Below, in pieces: positions 7,913 to 15,732 of a stretch of DNA of 32,556 bases (positions are counted from its first letter, which is position 1; the number at the start of each line of letters is the position of its first letter). Source of the stretch: Nitrospirota bacterium (GTDB lineage Bacteria > Nitrospirota > Thermodesulfovibrionia > Thermodesulfovibrionales > JdFR-88); NCBI GenBank assembly GCA_021813405.1, contig JAKAKS010000040.1, positions 1-32,556 of the forward strand, written 5' to 3'. The translations under genes and the position numbers were made by a program. A model generated the notes under the pieces. The model did no database searches and was not told where the DNA came from. It saw nothing but the letters and a program-made list of their open reading frames with translations.

Positions 7913-8464
7913 TCACTGCGCAGGGCTTTCCGCAAACGGCCTGCCGCCCTGGAGGCGTTTACCCCTGGCCTCGGAAATCATCTTTTTTATCTGGTTATTG
8001 AACCGGACCTGAAAGAGCAGAAATTTGGCCTGCTGCTCAACAGTAAGCACCTTTTTAAGCTCCGCCCGTTCCGAGCCGTTAATGCGTTCCAGCGCCTCAT
8101 GGTTTGCCTCAAGATTGTCCAGGACCGTTTGTAGCCTTGCATCGTCCCGGTTTGCAAGGGCCATCCTCAGGTTGCGCATTGCCACCCTCTGGTTATACTC
8201 GATGTCCGCCCGTCTTCTGTCATATTTGTTCAGGATTGGGAAAACCCGCGAAGCGGAGTCCTCATTAAGGTTTAGCACCCTTGTAAGCTTCCATATGCGC
8301 AGGGTGTTTATCTTTTCCCGCATCTTTTCAAACTGCTGACGCGGTGGTATCTGGCCATAAGGGCCGCTGGCCGCCACGGCCGCGCCGGAAAGAAAGACAA
8401 CAAAGAAGACCACGGCGGCGGTCTTAAGAAAAATTGAAACAAACCTGTTACCTTTGCTTTTCAT
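7913..8464 (-). CDS. Spy/CpxP-like periplasmic protein
   Basis: A 183-residue exported protein with an N-terminal signal sequence (about residues 1-32, ending near AAVAAS). The mature part is highly charged and helical, with regularly spaced Leu/Arg/Glu, as in the Spy/CpxP/CnrX group of periplasmic chaperones and metal or stress sensors. The segment LKKVLTVEQQAKFLLFQVRF corresponds to the LTxxQ motif. Its ATG at 8464 overlaps the end of the anti-sigma gene by 4 nt. In such operons the periplasmic protein commonly tunes the sigma/anti-sigma pair; that is inference here. No metal-binding cluster is obvious. Confidence 0.72.
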   Translation of the reverse strand: MKSKGNRFVSIFLKTAAVVFFVVFLSGAAVAASGPYGQIPPRQQFEKMREKINTLRIWKLTRVLNLNEDSASRVFPILNKYDRRRADIEYNQRVAMRNLRMALANRDDARLQTVLDNLEANHEALERINGSERAELKKVLTVEQQAKFLLFQVRFNNQIKKMISEARGKRLQGGRPFAESPAQ

Positions 8465-9165
8465 CCCATTATCCTTTCGTTTGAATAGCCAGAGGCATTG
8501 TCATCATGGGGCCGGCCCCCGGCCTTGTACTCGTTCAGAATCCTGCCAAGTCTCTCCAGCCCTTTTGGCCCCAGCGAATCCAGATCCGTTCCATAGTCAG
8601 GGGCGTAGTCAGCCTGCCCTGTATCTTCAATGGCAACCTGCGAACTGGCTGGCGAATTTACCGCACCTTCCTGATTCGATGCAAGGGCCTCCCCGATCTC
8701 GGTATCCACCTGCCCCTCAAAGCCGGAGGATGCGCCATTGGCATTGCCGGTGGCGGGAAGCGCGAACTCCGATGAAAGCGGGTCCCCGAAATACACCTGT
8801 GCAATGGTTGGAGGCTGTTTTTCGCCTTGATGCGCGCCATGTATCAAAAAGCCAAGCAGCAGGGCCGCGGCGGCCGCGGCTGGAGGAAGAATGTATCTGA
8901 ATTTAAAGTTTGAAATCCGAAACAGCGGCTTGCGAGCCTTCACATCCCCGGCAGCGGAAACCGCTTGTGCAGGGCATGTTTCCCAGAATTCCGGCCCCGG
9001 ATCGGGGACTTCTATATCATTAATATCTTTCAGCAGGCTTAATTCACCGGCGCATTCCGCGCATTCGGAGATATGCTGCTCCACCCGCTTTTCAAGTTCT
9101 CCGGCAAGCAGCCCGTTTACATAATCCGGCAGCAGTCCGCTTATTTTTTCATGCATGGTTGCCAT
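8461..9165 (-). CDS. Zinc-finger (ZAS) transmembrane anti-sigma factor
   Basis: Predicted to bind and hold inactive the ECF sigma factor encoded immediately upstream. The N-terminus contains the Hx3Cx2C anti-sigma zinc motif (HISECAEC: H31, C35, C38). A single membrane helix (about 91-109, Ala/Leu-rich) follows, then an acidic periplasmic domain of about 125 residues without a recognised fold. The 234-residue length fits the family. The gene overlaps the sigma gene by 17 nt and the Spy-like gene by 4 nt. The start could be the ATG at 9165 or another ATG three codons later at 9156, which is better placed behind AAAAGG. Release of sigma by a periplasmic signal is the usual model. Confidence 0.85.
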   Translation of the reverse strand: MATMHEKISGLLPDYVNGLLAGELEKRVEQHISECAECAGELSLLKDINDIEVPDPGPEFWETCPAQAVSAAGDVKARKPLFRISNFKFRYILPPAAAAAALLLGFLIHGAHQGEKQPPTIAQVYFGDPLSSEFALPATGNANGASSGFEGQVDTEIGEALASNQEGAVNSPASSQVAIEDTGQADYAPDYGTDLDSLGPKGLERLGRILNEYKAGGRPHDDNASGYSNERIMG

Positions 9166-9688
9166 AGCCTTTTGCCATTACCGAGCCCTTGAGTTTCTTT
9201 ACAGCCAGGCTGTAATGGGCCTTTACGGCCCCTTCAGTGCAACCCATGACAAGTGCCGTTTCCGAAATGCTTAACCCCTGATAAGCCCTTAGCGTAATGG
9301 CCGTGCGCTGCCTTTCCGGCAGGCCTGAAATCTCTTTTTTTATGATTTCCCGCTTCTCCTTTTCAATAAGGCAATCCGTCCGGTCCGCCTGGGCCGGCGT
9401 GGATTCGTCTATTTCTGTTTCCTCGCGCCTTTTGGCCAGGTGGTTGAGGCCGGCATTCATGGCTATTTTGTAAATCCAGGTCTTGAAGGAAGCATCCATC
9501 CTGAAGCCCGGGAGCCCCTTGAGTGCGCTTACAAATACGCCCTGGGTAAGGTCTTTGGATTCCTCGGCATCACCGGTCATCCTGTAAAGGAATGCGTATA
9601 TCTGCTTTTGATATCTCATCACAAGCTCTCCGCCGGCCTCCGCGTTTCCGTTGAGGTATTGGTTGATGAACACCATATCATCGTTCAT
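9149..9688 (-). CDS. RNA polymerase sigma factor, ECF subfamily
   Basis: A 179-residue two-domain extracytoplasmic-function sigma factor. Region 2 is seen in the stretch ESKDLTQGVFVSALKGL and FKTWIYKIAMNAGLNHLAKRR (about 40-92). Region 4 is seen as LPERQRTAITLRAYQGLSISETALVMG (about 128-154), followed by the recognition helix TEGAVKAHYSLAVKKLK. It leads the operon sigma, anti-sigma, Spy-like, WGxW. The ATG at 9688 has no Shine-Dalgarno. An ECF-like promoter (AAACC, 17 nt, TCAGT) ends 8 nt before it, which suggests autoregulation. The envelope character of the downstream products points to cell-envelope stress, but the inducing signal cannot be read from sequence. Confidence 0.92.
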   Translation of the reverse strand: MNDDMVFINQYLNGNAEAGGELVMRYQKQIYAFLYRMTGDAEESKDLTQGVFVSALKGLPGFRMDASFKTWIYKIAMNAGLNHLAKRREETEIDESTPAQADRTDCLIEKEKREIIKKEISGLPERQRTAITLRAYQGLSISETALVMGCTEGAVKAHYSLAVKKLKGSVMAKGYGNHA

Positions 9689-9696
9689 CTGCTTAT

Positions 9697-9723
9697 ACTG
9701 ACAGGCCTGGCGGCAAAAGGTTT
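9697..9723 (-). promoter_or_regulatory. Candidate ECF-type autoregulatory promoter
   Basis: On the minus strand AAACC (9723-9719), a 17-nt spacer beginning TTTTGCCG, and TCAGT (9701-9697) resemble the GGAACTT/TCxxA pattern of RpoE-like sigma factors. It lies 8 nt before the sigma-factor ATG, consistent with self-activation and a nearly leaderless transcript. Confidence 0.45.
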
Positions 9724-9834
9724 AAAGCCGGAGGAAGATTTGTTTGAGTCCTGCATTGGGCAGAAAAAAACCGCGTTCAACATTTATTAATGAATATGAG
9801 GGCAAAGCGCAGCAAAAGGCAAGCGGGAAAGTTG

Positions 9835-10197
9835 TTATCCCAGGATCGATGCCAGTACGGATTTCAGCCTGTCAAGGTCTATCGGCTTTACAAGGTATCC
9901 GGCAGGTGATGCCGCTTCGGCCCGTTTCCTTATCTCGCTGTCGGTGTAGCCGGTAACAAAGACCACTGGCACCTGGATCATCTGCCGGATTTTTTTTGCC
10001 GTCTCGATCCCGTCGGCCTCACCCTGGATCCTGATATCCAGTATCACCAGGTCCGGCTTCTGGGCCGCCACCCTTTCCAGGGCTTCAGAGGCGGTTGCGG
10101 CAGGCTCCAGGGGCTCATATCCCCAGAGTTCCAGCATGTCCGTCATCCCCATTGCGGTGATGACTTCATCTTCCACTACCAGTATTTTTTTTGTCAA
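9835..10197 (-). CDS. Single-domain response regulator (CheY-like receiver)
   Basis: A 120-residue stand-alone receiver domain with no output domain. The conserved residues are present: acidic pair E9/D10, phospho-acceptor D54 in VILDIRIQG, T82 and K104 in LVKPID. The start is a TTG at 10197 behind a GGGGGAG ribosome site. It begins 3 nt after the upstream PAS/HisKA_2 kinase, so the two form one transcript and the kinase is its likely phosphodonor. Single-domain regulators of this kind often act through protein contacts or phosphorelay rather than DNA binding. It may also serve the second, paralogous kinase at 13778. Confidence 0.92.
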   Translation of the reverse strand: MTKKILVVEDEVITAMGMTDMLELWGYEPLEPAATASEALERVAAQKPDLVILDIRIQGEADGIETAKKIRQMIQVPVVFVTGYTDSEIRKRAEAASPAGYLVKPIDLDRLKSVLASILG

Positions 10198-10200
10198 GGG

Positions 10201-11310
10201 CTACTCCCCCTTGAAAATCATCCGGAACACCGTACCTTGTCCGGTTTCAACATCAATCCTGCCGCCAAGCTGTTTTGTGGCAAGATTGTTTACAAGGCGG
10301 AGGCCCAGGGTCTCCACCCCTTTGATTTCTACTGTTGGCGGCAGGCCTATGCCGTCGTCCGAGTAGTCAAAACCTATCTGGCCGCCTTCCCTGCGGTGCA
10401 GGGATATCCTGATGGATCCGGCCTTGCCGCCGGGAAACGCGTATTTCAACGAATTGGAGATAAGCTCGTTCAGGATAAGCCCGCAAGGGGTTATGGTGTC
10501 TATGGACATCTGGATGCTGTCTATATCCAGGTCCAATATTACCTTTTGTGCCTGTTCCTGATAACTGAGCACCATGGCATTGGCCAGCACTTCTATATAG
10601 TCCCGGATATCCAGCCTTGCCAAATCCCTGGATTTGTACAGGAATTCATGCACAAGCGACATGGCCCTTATCCTGTCCCTGGTGTCTTTCAGCATGCCCC
10701 TGACGCGGCCGTCGGCAACGGAGGCGGTCTGAAGGTCGATAAGACTGGATATCACCTGCATATTGTTCTTTGTGCGGTGATTAAGCTCCCTCAGGAGCGT
10801 CTCTTTTTCCTTCAATGCCAGATTAATTTGCTCTTCCGCCTGTCTGATTTCCGTTACATCGGATACACTGCCTACAAGGCCTTCAATAGAGCCGTCTTCC
10901 TTTTGAAAAACCGCCTTTCGCACGATAATATCCCGAATCTCGCCGTTAGCGCGCCTGAAAGACGTCCCGTACAACTGCACACCCCCGTTCCGGAAAAGCG
11001 ATCTGTCGGCCTCTGTATAAAAATCCGCAAGCTCCTTGGGCGCAATATCGTAAGCCGTTTTCCCATGGATTACGGCAGGGGGGACCCCCATGAAATCGCC
11101 GAAGGCAGTATTGCAGTTCAAGTAAACTCCCGCCATGTCTTTCATAAAAAGAGGGGCCGGGACAGCATCCGACAATGCGTAAAAAAAATTCATCTGCGCG
11201 GAGCCCCCCGGCAAACCACCCCGGCATTTATTCAATTCCAGCGTGGCATCATCAAGGGCCTGCCTCAGCCGGCTGATCTCATTTTCAAGCTGTTTTATAT
11301 CTTTTCCCAC
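10201..11310 (-). CDS. PAS-domain HisKA_2 sensor histidine kinase (soluble)
   Basis: A 369-residue cytoplasmic kinase. It has a short N-terminal coiled coil (about 1-30), one PAS domain (about 38-160, ending in a typical VGSVSDVTEIRQAEEQI PAC region), a HisKA_2 domain with the acceptor His178 in ELNHRTKNNMQ, and a HATPase_c domain with N-box NELISNSLKYAF and G-box DDGIGLP. There is no membrane segment, so the PAS domain probably senses a cytoplasmic signal. The start is a GTG at 11310 without a clear ribosome site. It precedes the response-regulator gene by 3 nt. Its catalytic half is very similar to the kinase at 13778-15571, so the two are paralogues. Confidence 0.92.
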   Translation of the reverse strand: MGKDIKQLENEISRLRQALDDATLELNKCRGGLPGGSAQMNFFYALSDAVPAPLFMKDMAGVYLNCNTAFGDFMGVPPAVIHGKTAYDIAPKELADFYTEADRSLFRNGGVQLYGTSFRRANGEIRDIIVRKAVFQKEDGSIEGLVGSVSDVTEIRQAEEQINLALKEKETLLRELNHRTKNNMQVISSLIDLQTASVADGRVRGMLKDTRDRIRAMSLVHEFLYKSRDLARLDIRDYIEVLANAMVLSYQEQAQKVILDLDIDSIQMSIDTITPCGLILNELISNSLKYAFPGGKAGSIRISLHRREGGQIGFDYSDDGIGLPPTVEIKGVETLGLRLVNNLATKQLGGRIDVETGQGTVFRMIFKGE

Positions 11311-11543
11311 AAAAAGTTTTTAAAGCCTAATCTTGATTAAAATTGTATCAGAAATTCCAGCCAATGGATTCCAAGCGCCTCCAAAATGGGAATTTTAAAT
11401 CAAATTGCCGGTTGCCGCAAGTGAATTCGCAAAGAGCGGGCCTGGCATATGAAAAAGAATGTACAAGCAGTAATCACGGCCTGGCCCCGAATATTATGTG
11501 TTATCATAATTTGTTAGGGAAAATTTCCGGAGGGCATAACCAA
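11311..11543. other. Divergent intergenic region, kinase / hpt
   Basis: This AT-richer spacer lies between two divergent genes and must hold both promoters. -10-like hexamers on the plus strand include TATTAT (11492-11497) and TATCAT/CATAAT (11502-11510), but none has a good -35 partner. I see no RNA gene or riboswitch fold. The frame of hpt is open back to a TTG at 11343, but that upstream part lacks family similarity. Confidence 0.4.
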
Positions 11544-12065
11544 ATGGTAACGGGCAAGCCGCTTTTCAGCGTGGACCAGATACAAAAGAGGGTCCGGGAA
11601 CTCGCCGACAGGATAACCAGGGATTATGAAGGAAAGGACCTGGTGGCCGTGTGCATCCTGAGCGGCGCATTCATGTTTTTTTCGGACCTGGTGAGGAACA
11701 TCCGTATACCGATCAAGGTGGATTTTGTCACCTGTTCCAGTTACGTTAAAACTGACACCACCGGAGAAGTCACGGTGCATTCCGATATCCGTGAGGACAT
11801 AAAGGGCAAGCACGTCCTTCTGGTGGAAGATATTGCGGACACAGGGATTACCCTCAACTTTCTGCGGGAGCATTACAGCCAGCGCGGGCCCGAAAGTATC
11901 AAAATTTGCACCCTCCTGGACAAGAAAGCCAGGCGCGCCGTGGACATCCCCATCGATTACTCCGGTTTTGATATACCCAACGAATATGTAGTCGGCTACG
12001 GACTGGATTATTCAAACAGGTTCAGGAACCTGCCATACATATCTGTCTTTAAAAAGTCCGTTTAG
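11544..12065 (+). CDS. hpt: Hypoxanthine phosphoribosyltransferase
   Basis: This purine-salvage enzyme converts hypoxanthine (and usually guanine) plus PRPP to IMP/GMP in the cytoplasm. From the ATG at 11544 the protein is 173 residues, the normal family length. GGAGG ends about 10 nt upstream, whereas the longer open frame begins with a TTG and adds 67 unrelated residues. The PRPP-binding loop VLLVEDIADTGITL is present, as are the substrate-loop region CSSYVKTDTTGEV and the C-terminal YVVGYGLDYSNRFRNLPYI, all diagnostic. queD follows after 15 nt. Confidence 0.95.
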   Translation: MVTGKPLFSVDQIQKRVRELADRITRDYEGKDLVAVCILSGAFMFFSDLVRNIRIPIKVDFVTCSSYVKTDTTGEVTVHSDIREDIKGKHVLLVEDIADTGITLNFLREHYSQRGPESIKICTLLDKKARRAVDIPIDYSGFDIPNEYVVGYGLDYSNRFRNLPYISVFKKSV

Positions 12066-12080
12066 ATAAAAGGAGCACAC

Positions 12081-12449
12081 ATGTACGAACTTACGGTAGA
12101 GGGATCATTTGCAGCCGCTCACCAGTTGAGAGGCTATGGCGGTAAGTGCGAGAAACTGCACGGCCATAACTGGAAGGTGCAGGCCCATGTGACCGCAGAC
12201 AGGCTTAATGAGATAGACATCGCGATGGATTTCAACGACCTTAAAAAGATGCTCAGCGAGTGCCTGGCCCCGCTGGACCACGCATTCCTTAACGATGTTT
12301 TCCCGTTCACGGAGAAAAACCCTTCAAGTGAAAACGTGGCCAAATGGGTGTATGATTCTCTTAAAAGGAGATTGAATAACGGCGTGCAGCTTTCGGCTGT
12401 TACCGTTTGGGAGAACGAAACATCTTCGGCAACATACTATGAGGATTGA
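12081..12449 (+). CDS. queD: 6-carboxytetrahydropterin synthase (QueD/PTPS family)
   Basis: QueD converts 7,8-dihydroneopterin triphosphate to 6-carboxy-5,6,7,8-tetrahydropterin on the way to queuosine. The 122 residues match bacterial QueD. Zinc ligands are H14, H27 and H29 (AAHQL and LHGHNW), and the catalytic Cys is C23 in CEKLHGH. A C-terminal VTVWENETSSATY holds the conserved pterin-binding Glu region. An AGGAG ribosome site precedes the ATG at 12081. The substrate comes from GTP cyclohydrolase I, encoded in this window at 17076. queC, queE and queF are not seen. Its last 11 nt overlap pmbA. Confidence 0.92.
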   Translation: MYELTVEGSFAAAHQLRGYGGKCEKLHGHNWKVQAHVTADRLNEIDIAMDFNDLKKMLSECLAPLDHAFLNDVFPFTEKNPSSENVAKWVYDSLKRRLNNGVQLSAVTVWENETSSATYYED

Positions 12450-13788
12450 GACAGATTTCGCGGAGTCCGCGCTGGATATGGCCCTTAAAGGGGGCGCGGA
12501 ATCGGCTGAGATATTCATCAAAAGCAGGGCCGGGGTAAGCGCCGAGTCCAAGGGCGGGGCGCCGGAGTCGGTCAAATCATCCGAGGACCTTGCCTACGCA
12601 ATCAGGGTATTTGCCGGCGGCGGCACGGGCCTGTCCTATTCCACCCGCAAGGAGGACGCCGCAGAAGTAGTGCGGGCCGCCATTGAATCCGCACGGCACA
12701 CTTACAAGGACGCGGCCTCTGCCGAGGCCGGACTGCCGGAAGGCCCCTTTGAATATACGGAAATAGACATTTACGACTCCGAAGCGGCCCAGCTGGATTC
12801 AAAACTGGTTTTTGAAAAAGCCAGGGAGGTGGAACTGGGGGCCACTTCAGCAGATCCGCGCATTAAAAATATCCGGAGCGCCACCGCCTCTTTCTCCGTG
12901 TCCGAAGCCCTTATAATGAACACAAAAGGCGTGGCCGGCTCCTATTCGGCCACATCCGCCTCCGCGCAGGTAATGGCCGTGGCGGAAGAAGGCGCAGATA
13001 CCCAGATGGGATGGGATTTTCAGAACAGTTCTTACCTTGCCGGGGTTAATTTCGCAGAGGTGGGCAGAAAGGCTGCGGGCAGGGCGCTGGAGCTTTTGGG
13101 GGCCGGAAGGACAACGCCTTCCAAGGCGATGATTGTGATAGAAGCGCCAATAATGGCGGAACTGCTGGAGGTGCTTTCGTCCATGCTGTCGGCCGAGGCC
13201 GTGCAGAAAGGGAAATCTCTTCTTGCTGGCAAGCTGGGCCAGAAGATAATATCCCCCATGCTGAACATAATAGACGACGGGCTTATGGCAAGGAGGCCAG
13301 GCTCCAGGCCATTTGACGATGAGGGGGTTGCTGTGTCAAGGAAGGCGCTGGTGAAAAACGGCGTGCTCCAGGGCTACATGCATAACTCGAAGACAGCGGC
13401 AAAAGACAAAATAAAATCCACTGGAAACGGGGTGAGGCCGTCGATAATGGCGTTCCCGGGCGTAGGCCCGCTGAATATCTACCTGGAAAACGCATCCAGC
13501 CAGCCAGTAAGCAAAAATTCACTCTTCAGCCAGGCGGGAAACGGCGTGTACATAACAAACGCAATGGGCATGCACACCATCAACCCGATCTCCGGCGAAT
13601 TCTCCATAGGCATATCGGGCCTGCTCATTGAGGGAGGCAAGGCAGGCAGGCCGGTGAAGGAGATGGTGGTCTCCGGCAACGTGCTGGACCTGTTTGCAAG
13701 CATAGTTGCACTGGGGGATGATTTCAGGTTCTACGGCGAGGCGGGTTCATCAAGCGCCCTGGCCGGCCCGGTGGACATCAGCGCGTAG
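12439..13788 (+). CDS. pmbA: TldD/PmbA-family protein (TldE-like)
   Basis: A 449-residue member of the TldD/PmbA (TldE) family, whose heterodimers are proteases that process peptides such as microcins and modified peptide antibiotics. The family pattern runs full length, including SVSEALIMNTKGV, the SPMLNIIDDG segment and a C-terminal INPISGEFSIGISGLLIEGG block. I see no HExxxH motif, which fits the PmbA/TldE subunit rather than the metal-binding TldD subunit. No tldD partner is in the window. Its ATG overlaps queD by 11 nt. Its 3' end overlaps the convergent kinase gene by 11 nt. Confidence 0.92.
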   Translation: MRIETDFAESALDMALKGGAESAEIFIKSRAGVSAESKGGAPESVKSSEDLAYAIRVFAGGGTGLSYSTRKEDAAEVVRAAIESARHTYKDAASAEAGLPEGPFEYTEIDIYDSEAAQLDSKLVFEKAREVELGATSADPRIKNIRSATASFSVSEALIMNTKGVAGSYSATSASAQVMAVAEEGADTQMGWDFQNSSYLAGVNFAEVGRKAAGRALELLGAGRTTPSKAMIVIEAPIMAELLEVLSSMLSAEAVQKGKSLLAGKLGQKIISPMLNIIDDGLMARRPGSRPFDDEGVAVSRKALVKNGVLQGYMHNSKTAAKDKIKSTGNGVRPSIMAFPGVGPLNIYLENASSQPVSKNSLFSQAGNGVYITNAMGMHTINPISGEFSIGISGLLIEGGKAGRPVKEMVVSGNVLDLFASIVALGDDFRFYGEAGSSSALAGPVDISA

Positions 13789-15571
13789 CCGTATCCGGCT
13801 CCAGCTTAAACCTTATCCGGAATTCCGTCCCTGCATTTGATCTGGCTTCAAGGGTGCCGCCAAGCTGCTTGGCAACCAGGTTGTTAACCAGCCTCAGGCC
13901 AAGGGTCTCCACTTTTTTCATGTCCCCGGGCAGTTTGAATCCTACGCCATCGTCCGCGTAAACAAACTCAACCTGGTTTTCAGCGGCGCGCCGCATGTAT
14001 ATGCTGATAGTACCGCTCCTGTCTCCCGGGAAGGCATATTTAAGTGAATTGGAGATCAGTTCATTCAGGACCAGCCCGCACGGCATTACAACGTCTATGG
14101 GAAGGGCGAAGCTTTCTATGTCCAGCAAAAGGCTCACCTTTTCCGGCTGGCTCTGGTAGCTGAGCACCATGACATTGGCCAGTACTTCCATATAGTCCTT
14201 GATATCCAGGCTGGCCAGGTCCTGAGATTTGTATAACTGCTCGTGCACAATGGACATGGCCCTGATCCTGTCCTGGGTATCCTTTAAAACATCCAGGACT
14301 TTCTTGTCTTTTAACGAGGAGGCCTGAAGGCTCACCAGGCTTGAGATCACCTGCATATTGTTCTTTGTGCGATGATAAAGCTCGCGCAGGAGCATCTCTT
14401 TTTCTTTCAGGGCCTGGCTTATCTGGCCTTCCGTCTTTTTAAGGCGGGTGATCTCGCGCGCTATGCCCTGCACGCCGGTTATTGTGCCGTGTTCGTCCCG
14501 CAGCAGCTTCATATTATGGAGCATATATATTATCTTTCCGCTTGAGGAAACCAGCCTGTTTTCAAACTCGAAGGTGTCCACGGCCTGCTCGATCATTCTT
14601 GTAAACACCTCTTTGCTTTTTGCCCTGTCTTCCGTGTGCACCCATCTGTCCCACGGCTCCCCGATCACTTCTCCGGGCGTGGCCTCCAGCACCTTGTAGA
14701 AGGCATCGTTTACAAATGTCTTTATGCCATTTGTGGATGTCTGATAAATAATGTCGGGCGTCAGTTCTATAAGGTTTTTGTATTTTTCCTCGGACCGCCG
14801 GAGGCGGGCATTTGCAAGTTCCAGTGCGGCGGTGCGCTCGCTCACACGGTTTTCCAGCTGCGCCCGGGCCTTCTTCAGGGCATTGATGGACTCCAGCTCG
14901 AAAACGCCTAGAACCCTTACAAGCCAGTAGGCCACAAAAACAACCGAGATGGCGCGCAACAGCTGCACCGCATATCCGGCACCCCCATGGGGCATTCTAT
15001 AGTCCAGAACGGATGCCGGGAAAAAATGGCCTAACGGCACTATTACGGCGGAAAGGACACCGTAAAAGAAAAACCCGGCCGCCGCAAGCCTCAGATGCCG
15101 CACCGGCCCTTCCTTTGCAATCATTTTTACCTGGTTGGCATGAAGCAGCAGGGCGGCAACGGCCAATCCCGTCCCCGGGATGCCCAGCAGATACCGCGAT
15201 ATTATTTCACTTGTAAGGTGTTTTTGCCCGGACGGAACAACGATTGCCGCCCAGGCCGTCAAAAGCAGGAGGGGCACGGCATTGAAAATGCCGGGTTCCC
15301 TGTTCTTCAGGCTGGCAAAACTGCTGATGCCAAACTGGACCAGGAAATAGAATGACAGCGGCAATGTAACAAAATGGATTACTTTAAATCCATCGGTTTC
15401 CCCTGCCGGAAACATCTCAAGCCAGTCATGAACGCCGTGCAGCACCGCGAAAATTGAGAGCAGCCACAGGTTTTTTGCAAGCGCAAACCGGCTTGTCCTT
15501 TTCGGGTATATAAAAATACTGAACCCGAGGATGAAAAAGGCCAGCCCGGAAATAAAAAAAATGAATTCCAA
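13778..15571 (-). CDS. Membrane-sensor PAS HisKA_2 histidine kinase
   Basis: A large membrane kinase. The N-terminal ~240 residues contain about seven hydrophobic segments, resembling an integral membrane sensor. A coiled coil (RVSERTAALELANARLRR), a PAS domain (TPDIIYQTSTNGIKTFVNDAF), a HisKA_2 domain (acceptor His in ELYHRTKNNMQ, residue 406 of the longer form) and HATPase_c (NELISNSLKYAF, DDGVGF) follow. The frame is open to a TTG at 15589. A second TTG at 15571 has GGAGG about 9 nt upstream and is my choice. A TTGCTT-N16-TATAAT promoter lies upstream. The kinase half is closely similar to the one at 10201-11310. No receiver gene is adjacent, so it may share that kinase's regulator. Confidence 0.9.
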   Translation of the reverse strand: MEFIFFISGLAFFILGFSIFIYPKRTSRFALAKNLWLLSIFAVLHGVHDWLEMFPAGETDGFKVIHFVTLPLSFYFLVQFGISSFASLKNREPGIFNAVPLLLLTAWAAIVVPSGQKHLTSEIISRYLLGIPGTGLAVAALLLHANQVKMIAKEGPVRHLRLAAAGFFFYGVLSAVIVPLGHFFPASVLDYRMPHGGAGYAVQLLRAISVVFVAYWLVRVLGVFELESINALKKARAQLENRVSERTAALELANARLRRSEEKYKNLIELTPDIIYQTSTNGIKTFVNDAFYKVLEATPGEVIGEPWDRWVHTEDRAKSKEVFTRMIEQAVDTFEFENRLVSSSGKIIYMLHNMKLLRDEHGTITGVQGIAREITRLKKTEGQISQALKEKEMLLRELYHRTKNNMQVISSLVSLQASSLKDKKVLDVLKDTQDRIRAMSIVHEQLYKSQDLASLDIKDYMEVLANVMVLSYQSQPEKVSLLLDIESFALPIDVVMPCGLVLNELISNSLKYAFPGDRSGTISIYMRRAAENQVEFVYADDGVGFKLPGDMKKVETLGLRLVNNLVAKQLGGTLEARSNAGTEFRIRFKLEPDTATR

Positions 15572-15609
15572 TGGGAAGGGCCTCCACAAAAGCGATTTTG
15601 ACGAATTAA

Positions 15610-15637
15610 ATTATAGGGCCAATCAGAAAATAAGCAA
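15610..15637 (-). promoter_or_regulatory. Candidate promoter of the membrane kinase
   Basis: On the minus strand TTGCTT (15637-15632), 16 nt, then TATAAT (15615-15610). The predicted leader contains GGAGG at about 15585-15581 before TTG 15571. Confidence 0.5.
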
Positions 15638-15694
15638 ATGACGCTCATGGTACCACATTGCCCGGATTGCCGGGCCTGAAAAACCCGTACCTGT

Positions 15695-15723
15695 TTTCCA
15701 TGCGGCCTGAATAATGATATAAT
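15695..15723 (+). promoter_or_regulatory. Extended -10 promoter of the cooC-metF operon
   Basis: TGATATAAT (15715-15723) is a perfect extended -10 element. The -35 position 17 nt upstream (15695-15700, TTTCCA) is poor, as extended -10 promoters tolerate. The cooC ATG (15733) begins 9 nt after the -10 with no ribosome site, so the mRNA is probably leaderless. Confidence 0.55.
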
Positions 15724-15732
15724 TTCGCTCTT

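Noticed and set aside
10237-11340. Plus-strand open frame of 367 codons opposite the PAS kinase
   Set aside because: Antisense shadow of a kinase with intact His, N and G boxes; its translation shows no domain.
11343-11543. 67-codon upstream extension of hpt
   Set aside because: It starts at a TTG with no ribosome site. The ATG at 11544 has GGAGG and gives the normal family length.
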